Below are positions 59,162 through 64,000 of a stretch of DNA of 64,000 bases, piece by piece (positions within the stretch are counted from its first letter, which is position 1; every line of letters begins with the position of its first letter). Source of the DNA: Sipunculus nudus (taxonomy: Eukaryota > Annelida > Sipuncula > Golfingiida > Sipunculidae); NCBI GenBank assembly GCA_026874595.1, contig CM049310.1:50717058-50781057 (forward strand). Reading direction: 5' to 3'. The notes under the pieces were generated by a model. The model worked only from the letters and a program-made list of their open reading frames with translations, was not told where the DNA came from and ran no database searches. The position numbers were made by a program, and so were the translations under genes.

Positions 59162-59547
59162 CTAAAATCTTTTGAAGTGGAGTATGTCTGCCTGCTCGCG
59201 TGCAGCGTTCAGGATTGACTCCTCACGACACAGCATTATCCACGAGGATCTGTCCGGGGTTGAAACGGTTTTAGCGTTGGCGCTACCGCTGTCTTCCGAG
59301 CTTGTTTGTATTAAGCATGGGGGCACTCCGGACTCTTGTCCAAGCCTGTAGATGCTGTACAGACGCTTTGTTGCGTCCCCTGGTCTGGGACTGAAATGGA
59401 AATCAACACCGCCATTAATAGTTTTGCTGTTTCTTCCCGTCAGAGAGATGGACCTTAACTCAAAGACTGATGCAGGCCCTCGGCTTACCATCTCATTGAT
59501 TTGTAGAGGCTGCGTCTCTAGCTTACAACACCCGCCACATCCAGGCG
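59162..59547 (-). CDS. Candidate coding exon, cysteine-rich start, unknown protein
   Basis: On the minus strand, after a possible acceptor (ATTTGGCACAG), the frame reads PGCGGCCKLETQPLQINEM. There it can either stop at a good donor (ATG|GTAAGC at 59,490) or continue as VSRGPASVFELRSISLTGRN, SKTINGGVDFHFSPRPGDAT and on to TAG at 59,162. The base composition is more balanced than its surroundings and the amino-acid mix is protein-like. No family is recognised. The acceptor is pyrimidine-poor, which counts against it. Confidence 0.28.
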
Positions 59548-59961
59548 CTGTGCCAAATTACATAACCTAACGGGTCTCTAGAATAAGGCGGTCGTGGGAA
59601 ATTGTGTTTCTCCTTCTTATAGGGGTGTTGGTTCGATAAAGAAAACCGGTTGTTTGAGGAGATACAAACAAAGAAGAAGAAATCGGGTGTGGCCGTCCGT
59701 CCAGACACCGGGGTAATGCAAATATCGCCCACAGATCCAAACTGTACGGCTGCTTCTGCATCAAAATGTTCCAAACAAATTTAATTCCTACCGAGAGATA
59801 GGGGATTACCGACATACACTGTATTTTACCGACAACGCTCAAGTCAATGATGTCTATCTCAGTCTGATTGAGACAAAGGAAGATCTAGAATAAGGCGGAG
59901 CCGCTAAGTAATCAGATAATCCGTATTAATTAGGACTATGCCGAGATAAACGGCCTCTGAA

Positions 59962-59963
<2 letters not shown>

Positions 59964-60018
<55 letters not shown>
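59964..60018. repeat. (TA)n microsatellite
   Basis: About 27 TA units directly preceding a SINE-like segment. Confidence 0.95.
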
Positions 60019-60021
<3 letters not shown>

Positions 60022-60212
60022 AGGTCGTTGTGTCGGCACATGCAGTGAGTAGCACTCTGACGTCACTACTGTCGTCACTTCGCTGGTTCCTTTAGAAGTG
60101 TGCAAATTCACAGTGGGCATGGGGATTTGATTAAGCTCTGCAGTAGAGCAGCTGACCATCAACTGGAATGTTATGGGTTCGATTCCCATTTGCAGTGACT
60201 TTCTAGTGTATC
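60019..60212 (-). mobile_element. tRNA-like SINE fragment flanked by TA tracts
   Basis: Contains GCTCTGCAGTAGAGCAGCTG then ACCATCAACTGGAATGTTAT GGGTTCGATTCCCATTTGC: a perfect B-box arm (ATGGGTTCGATTCCCAT) and A-box-like GTAGAGCAG, reading on the plus strand. The complementary strand reads GIEPITFQLMVSCSTAEL, the common shadow translation of such repeats. (TA)n lies on both sides, at 59,964 and 60,213. The orientation of the whole element is uncertain. Confidence 0.6.
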
Positions 60213-60213
60213 C

Positions 60214-60268
<55 letters not shown>

Positions 60269-60302
60269 AAGTGTTTGACCCATATATATATATATATATA
60301 TT
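60213..60302. repeat. (TA)n microsatellite with internal duplication
   Basis: TA tracts at 60,213-60,268 and 60,281-60,302. Each is followed by AA.TGTTTGACCCA, so a short unit containing TA repeat plus GTTTGACCCA is duplicated. Confidence 0.85.
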
Positions 60303-63300
60303 AAATGTTTGACCCACCATTTAGTTTAAATGATTTAAGATAATATCGCCATTTTGTAATGCAAAAGTGAGGTTTAGATAACCTTTCCAATGGATTGGTT
60401 CAAAATGGAAACTGCCTTTCCGTGCACGTGTTTGCCGGAAATGCGCAATTTCGAGCCCTGTACGGTATTATAAATTGCAAAGCTGGTATTGTAAGACTGC
60501 CGAGCAATATTCCATTGGAAAATTCGTTCCTACTGCTTGGCAATGAAGTGAAGATAATCGGAAGGAACCCATAGGACTGGATATTATACCCTGACCCCTT
60601 GCGGAGGAAGCATTGTGGCCAAATTTTAATAATTTTTTTCTTTAGATATGACTGACCACCTGATACTTGCTGCGTAATTAAGCATGACCCGACAATTTAA
60701 ATACACGCCATCATAATTAAGGATGGGTTCACTTTTTTATCACAGAGGTCGACCGATGTCCAAATATATTACCTGAGGCTTACTTTTTCGATGACCTTCA
60801 TCGTAGCTGCGCTGGTAAGCGATTTAACTCGATTCAGGCCACGATTGTTCGCATACAAGCACTTGGACTTGATGCAATAGCAATTTACCAATAATCGTTC
60901 ATGTAGAATACATGTCTGTTTACCTGCACACTTTGTTACAGAACATTCATAAGATTCTAATGGTTTCAATTAAATATCAAATAAAATTCAATATAAAATA
61001 GTCCATATATCTACCTTCAGAATTACAGTCATTGTTTAATAACAAATGTTACTAACATGTATATATATCTTAAAGATCTGGGAGATCAAGGAAGCGTTTT
61101 GAGGTAAATAAAAGTTATTAACTCTTGCAGTTAACAGAAACGTGGATTGCTTTGTTTACAAATGAATATTTATTGATAAGTTTTGTATCGTATTTTGGTA
61201 GAGAACGGGTATATCGGCAATATGAGCGGAAATAAGATAATATAGGCGTTGCAGTGACAGTTTTTGAGCAGGTTTCACATGGACAAGTCAAACGCCTGTG
61301 CTTTCGTGCCTACTACACTATTAAAACAAACGGCAACTTCCCTCTTATCCGAACCCAGGTTTATTAGGGGGCGCCTTGCAGCCTGGACGGAAAAGGAATT
61401 CGAAACTAGCGTCGTCGTACTCCCCGTTTTTTTTAGATAGGCCTCTAGCCTTTTAATAAAGGAGTGACCGAGCACGACAACATCGAACAGGAGACGCGGG
61501 ATCAGAAAACATTGCTATAATTGAGGGAGAAACATAAACACTGATAAACAGCCTATCTACAATGTAGCGCGACGCTACGGTGGCTGCCTCATGCTGGTGA
61601 TAAAATTTGTTTGGGTATCTGTAAAAAGTTATGTTTCGCCATTTTAACAGTACTTGGTAAACATAATGTGGACCTGACCGATCACGAAACAAATCATTAT
61701 CAAAAATTAAATTGTATACAAAAAATGCCCATATTTTTAAGATGGCCGCCAAAAAGACAATTAGCTGGGCATGCTGCACGTCCATCACATATTTTCATAC
61801 ATTTCAGATACCATAGTAACTGAAAAACATAATGACATTTAGTACCCCAATTTGGTAGTCAAAACTGTTCTGGCTCATGGACTAGATGACTAGTGACTCG
61901 GATCGCGGCCTGAGCACGAAATGATAAAACAGAGGCACAAGCTAATAGTCATGGAACCTTCGGATTTCTGTAGAATTCTAAAAATATAGATGTTGGTTGG
62001 ATTTGACCTGAATCCAGAATGGACGATATTATGGTTGTAATGTACCGAGTAAACTTGACCGGAAGTGAGGCAATTACACAGAATGTGATTGGGTGATATC
62101 GAAATGCGGCAATTGGATGCACTGGTCCCCAGACTAATGAGGGGATACACTGGGATCTATAGCTAGGGGCATAAAGCTATTTGTTGTGTGGACACCAACA
62201 GTCATATATATAATATGTATATATAATATGTAAAAGTGAGGTTTATACATGACAATAGAGGTCTAAATTTTATTATGATGCCGGCAACTGATACACAATG
62301 TACAGAGTTATCGGGGTCGCCAACATGTACCAAAGAATCAAATATAATAATAAAAAGGACCAATAAAATTGACTTAAAAGTGATGGCCATCACAGATGTT
62401 TTTCTGGGAGTTTTTTTATGAAATGAGCTGCCCTCTCGAAAGTTATTTATATAGAGGGATCCTTGATGAAACCGATGACATTTTATCTTCGTCCTCAGAA
62501 TCAATTAAAGCTGAGGCCACATTTTCCTAACCCGCATCTGTTCAGTGCGTTTGAAGAAAACCACTGGTATTAATGATGGTGGTCTGACTGTCAATAGTAT
62601 ACGGGGATAAGAAGGCGCGCGTGAACTTATTGGGACACAAAACCAATGGTCCATTTTTGCACCGCTCAACGTGTTTTGCTTAAATCGATTATTCTCAGAT
62701 ATCGGGTTCTATTTGGCTCTGCTGTTCCGTTTTTCCCATTGGCCAAAGACCTCCACAGCTTCACCATATCAAGTTTTATAGAGAATCAATTATCTTGGAA
62801 ATACCACGAGTAGAAACGCCTGCAGGGGTACACATATGTGAATTTGCCAGGTTTTTTTCCTTTCTGACAAGACCATATTGAATGATTGTTACACGTCATA
62901 ATGAATGCTTTACACCCCTACTTCAGAAAATAAGGTCATTTTATGGCTATCAATATTTCAGCTCTCTCACCATATAAATAAATATTTGATCATGAATGAC
63001 TTTATTTGTTTATATTAATGACAAATGATACCGGACAAAAGACATATGCAAAATATATACTACGGGACATAGCTATCTATAACACGCAAACAAAGAACAT
63101 AAAAATACATGAATGGGTGCCTTTAAAGAGATCGTTATCTCGTTACCCCCCTATGGTCTAGCTTTGTATGAAACATCTGGCTCAAAAGGAAGTGGTAAAC
63201 CCACCCCAGCATTTTTTTTACACCGACTAATTGGGAAGAAAATGAAGCAAAACGTATTACTGTATTGCATATTATAAACTATATTATATTTACGGTACTG

Positions 63301-63393
63301 AAGTTGGGTTTCGCTACTTTCTGCAAAATAACCGAGCTGAGTGGATGGGAAAACGACAGCAAATTTAATTTAAGCAAACTATTTTTTTTTTAG
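60303..63393. other. No gene recognised; one dispersed repeat
   Basis: 60,383-60,436 repeats the TGCCTTTCCGTGCACGTG then TTTGCC segment seen at 29.3 kb. The minus frame 61,453-61,788 looks like a dispersed-repeat shadow. Confidence 0.45.
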
Positions 63394-63632
63394 TGTGGAC
63401 GAATAGAAAATCGATTTCCTCGTATGTTAAAACATCCTACAGAAATAAAATGCTGGGACAGTTGTTTCCAAATGGCGGACATTTTACGTGTCGCATATTG
63501 AAAAAATCACTGACCTGTATAAAAGAAAGCCGTAAACAACCCAAAGCAAAGAATATTGCCACTAAACATCCACGAGAGAGTACCAGCGGCAGGCGAGGAC
63601 GAAGTATGGGTAACCGAGAACGAGGTGAACTG
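63394..63632 (+). CDS. Candidate internal exon, basic unknown protein
   Basis: An excellent acceptor (CTATTTTTTTTTTAG) and donor (GAACTG|GTAAGA) bracket 239 nt with a continuous frame: WTNRKSISSYVKTSYRNKML, GQLFPNGGHFTCRILKKSLT, CIKESRKQPKAKNIATKHPR, ESTSGRRGRSMGNRERGEL. Very rich in Lys/Arg with a GRRGR patch. It enters in phase 1 and leaves in phase 0. No family is recognised and no neighbouring exon is visible before the window ends. Confidence 0.33.
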
Positions 63633-64000
63633 GTAAGACGAGCACTCTCCAAACCCACGCGTTAATTACGCCGGTAGCACCGCGGTTCAATTTAGGTAAT
63701 CTAAATGCGTGACTCGATGGTAGCCTTGTGGGGGCTAGATCAATTCTCTGTTTGCTTGCCGAATGATTTCAGGAGACATATAGGAGTTTGTAATATACAC
63801 TTTGCTGTATGCTTTATAATCAAGCTACGTGTAAGTGGCTGTTACAAGCAAGGCTTACGGCTCGACTGGGGACACAGTTTATTAAGGGGGGGTTGGGGGC
63901 GGGGGGGGGGGGGGGGGGCGGCTGTATTATGTGAAACATGAGTGCTGGTAGAGAAAGAATTTATCCAGGAAAATGATCTGAATATATCTTAAATAATCCC
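63633..64000. other. No gene recognised; G-rich tract
   Basis: 63,884-63,921 is almost pure G in several runs (GGGGGGGG TT GGGGG C G-run), capable of G-quadruplex formation. Confidence 0.6.

Noticed and set aside
1-64000. CRISPR arrays, bacterial operons, riboswitches or phage modules
   Set aside because: The window is intron-bearing animal DNA. The regular repeats are minisatellites without unique spacers or cas genes.

Overview
This window is animal nuclear DNA: AT-rich, gene-poor, with GT-AG introns, long (TA)n microsatellites, tRNA-derived SINEs, a LINE fragment, small inverted-repeat elements and minisatellites. The only gene I can identify is a Cys-loop receptor. Together with the repeat landscape it points to a marine invertebrate, most likely a lophotrochozoan such as a mollusc. 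That placement is an inference; no marker gene fixes the species.

The gene is a glycine-receptor/GluCl-like ligand-gated chloride channel subunit on the minus strand. It runs from about 26.0 kb (5' side) down to a stop codon at 12,986. I reconstructed its exons by hand from splice sites and phase: an N-terminal exon in two alternative forms (25,954-26,006 or 23,795-23,859), then 21,184-21,251 (68 nt), 20,057-20,295 (239 nt), 19,267-19,349 (83 nt), a loop F/loop C exon in two alternative forms (17,824-17,958 or 16,947-17,078), 14,220-14,614 (M1-M3) and 12,986-13,162 (end of the M3-M4 loop, M4, stop). Every junction is phase-compatible. The 68- and 83-nt exons have the sizes I recall for vertebrate GlyR genes. 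The signal-peptide exon was not found. Three things stand out: two separate sets of alternative exons, one in the ligand-binding region; a 34-nt minisatellite that has copied the 3' splice site of the Cys-loop exon; and a leucine at the 6' position of the M2 pore helix, where a threonine normally sits.

The introns hold a CR1/L2-like LINE fragment (about 16.07-16.87 kb), one copy of a roughly 300-bp inverted-repeat element (18,902-19,221) lying 45 nt from a splice donor, and one copy of a dispersed repeat (17.51-17.65 kb). A second copy of the inverted-repeat element lies at 2.15-2.44 kb.

The rest is intergenic or belongs to genes too fragmentary to name. It includes a decayed 43-nt tandem array interrupted by an inverted-repeat element (5.9-7.1 kb), a SINE with recognisable 16-nt target duplications (27.3-27.65 kb) and a second copy (40.66-41.05 kb), locally duplicated non-coding blocks (33-36.5 kb), an LTR-like block (44.8-45.3 kb), a 1.9-kb array of a 33-nt monomer with higher-order structure (46.4-48.3 kb), and many (TA)n tracts. 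Five low-confidence candidate coding exons with plausible splice signals lie at 31.56, 42.69, 52.34, 59.2 and 63.4 kb.
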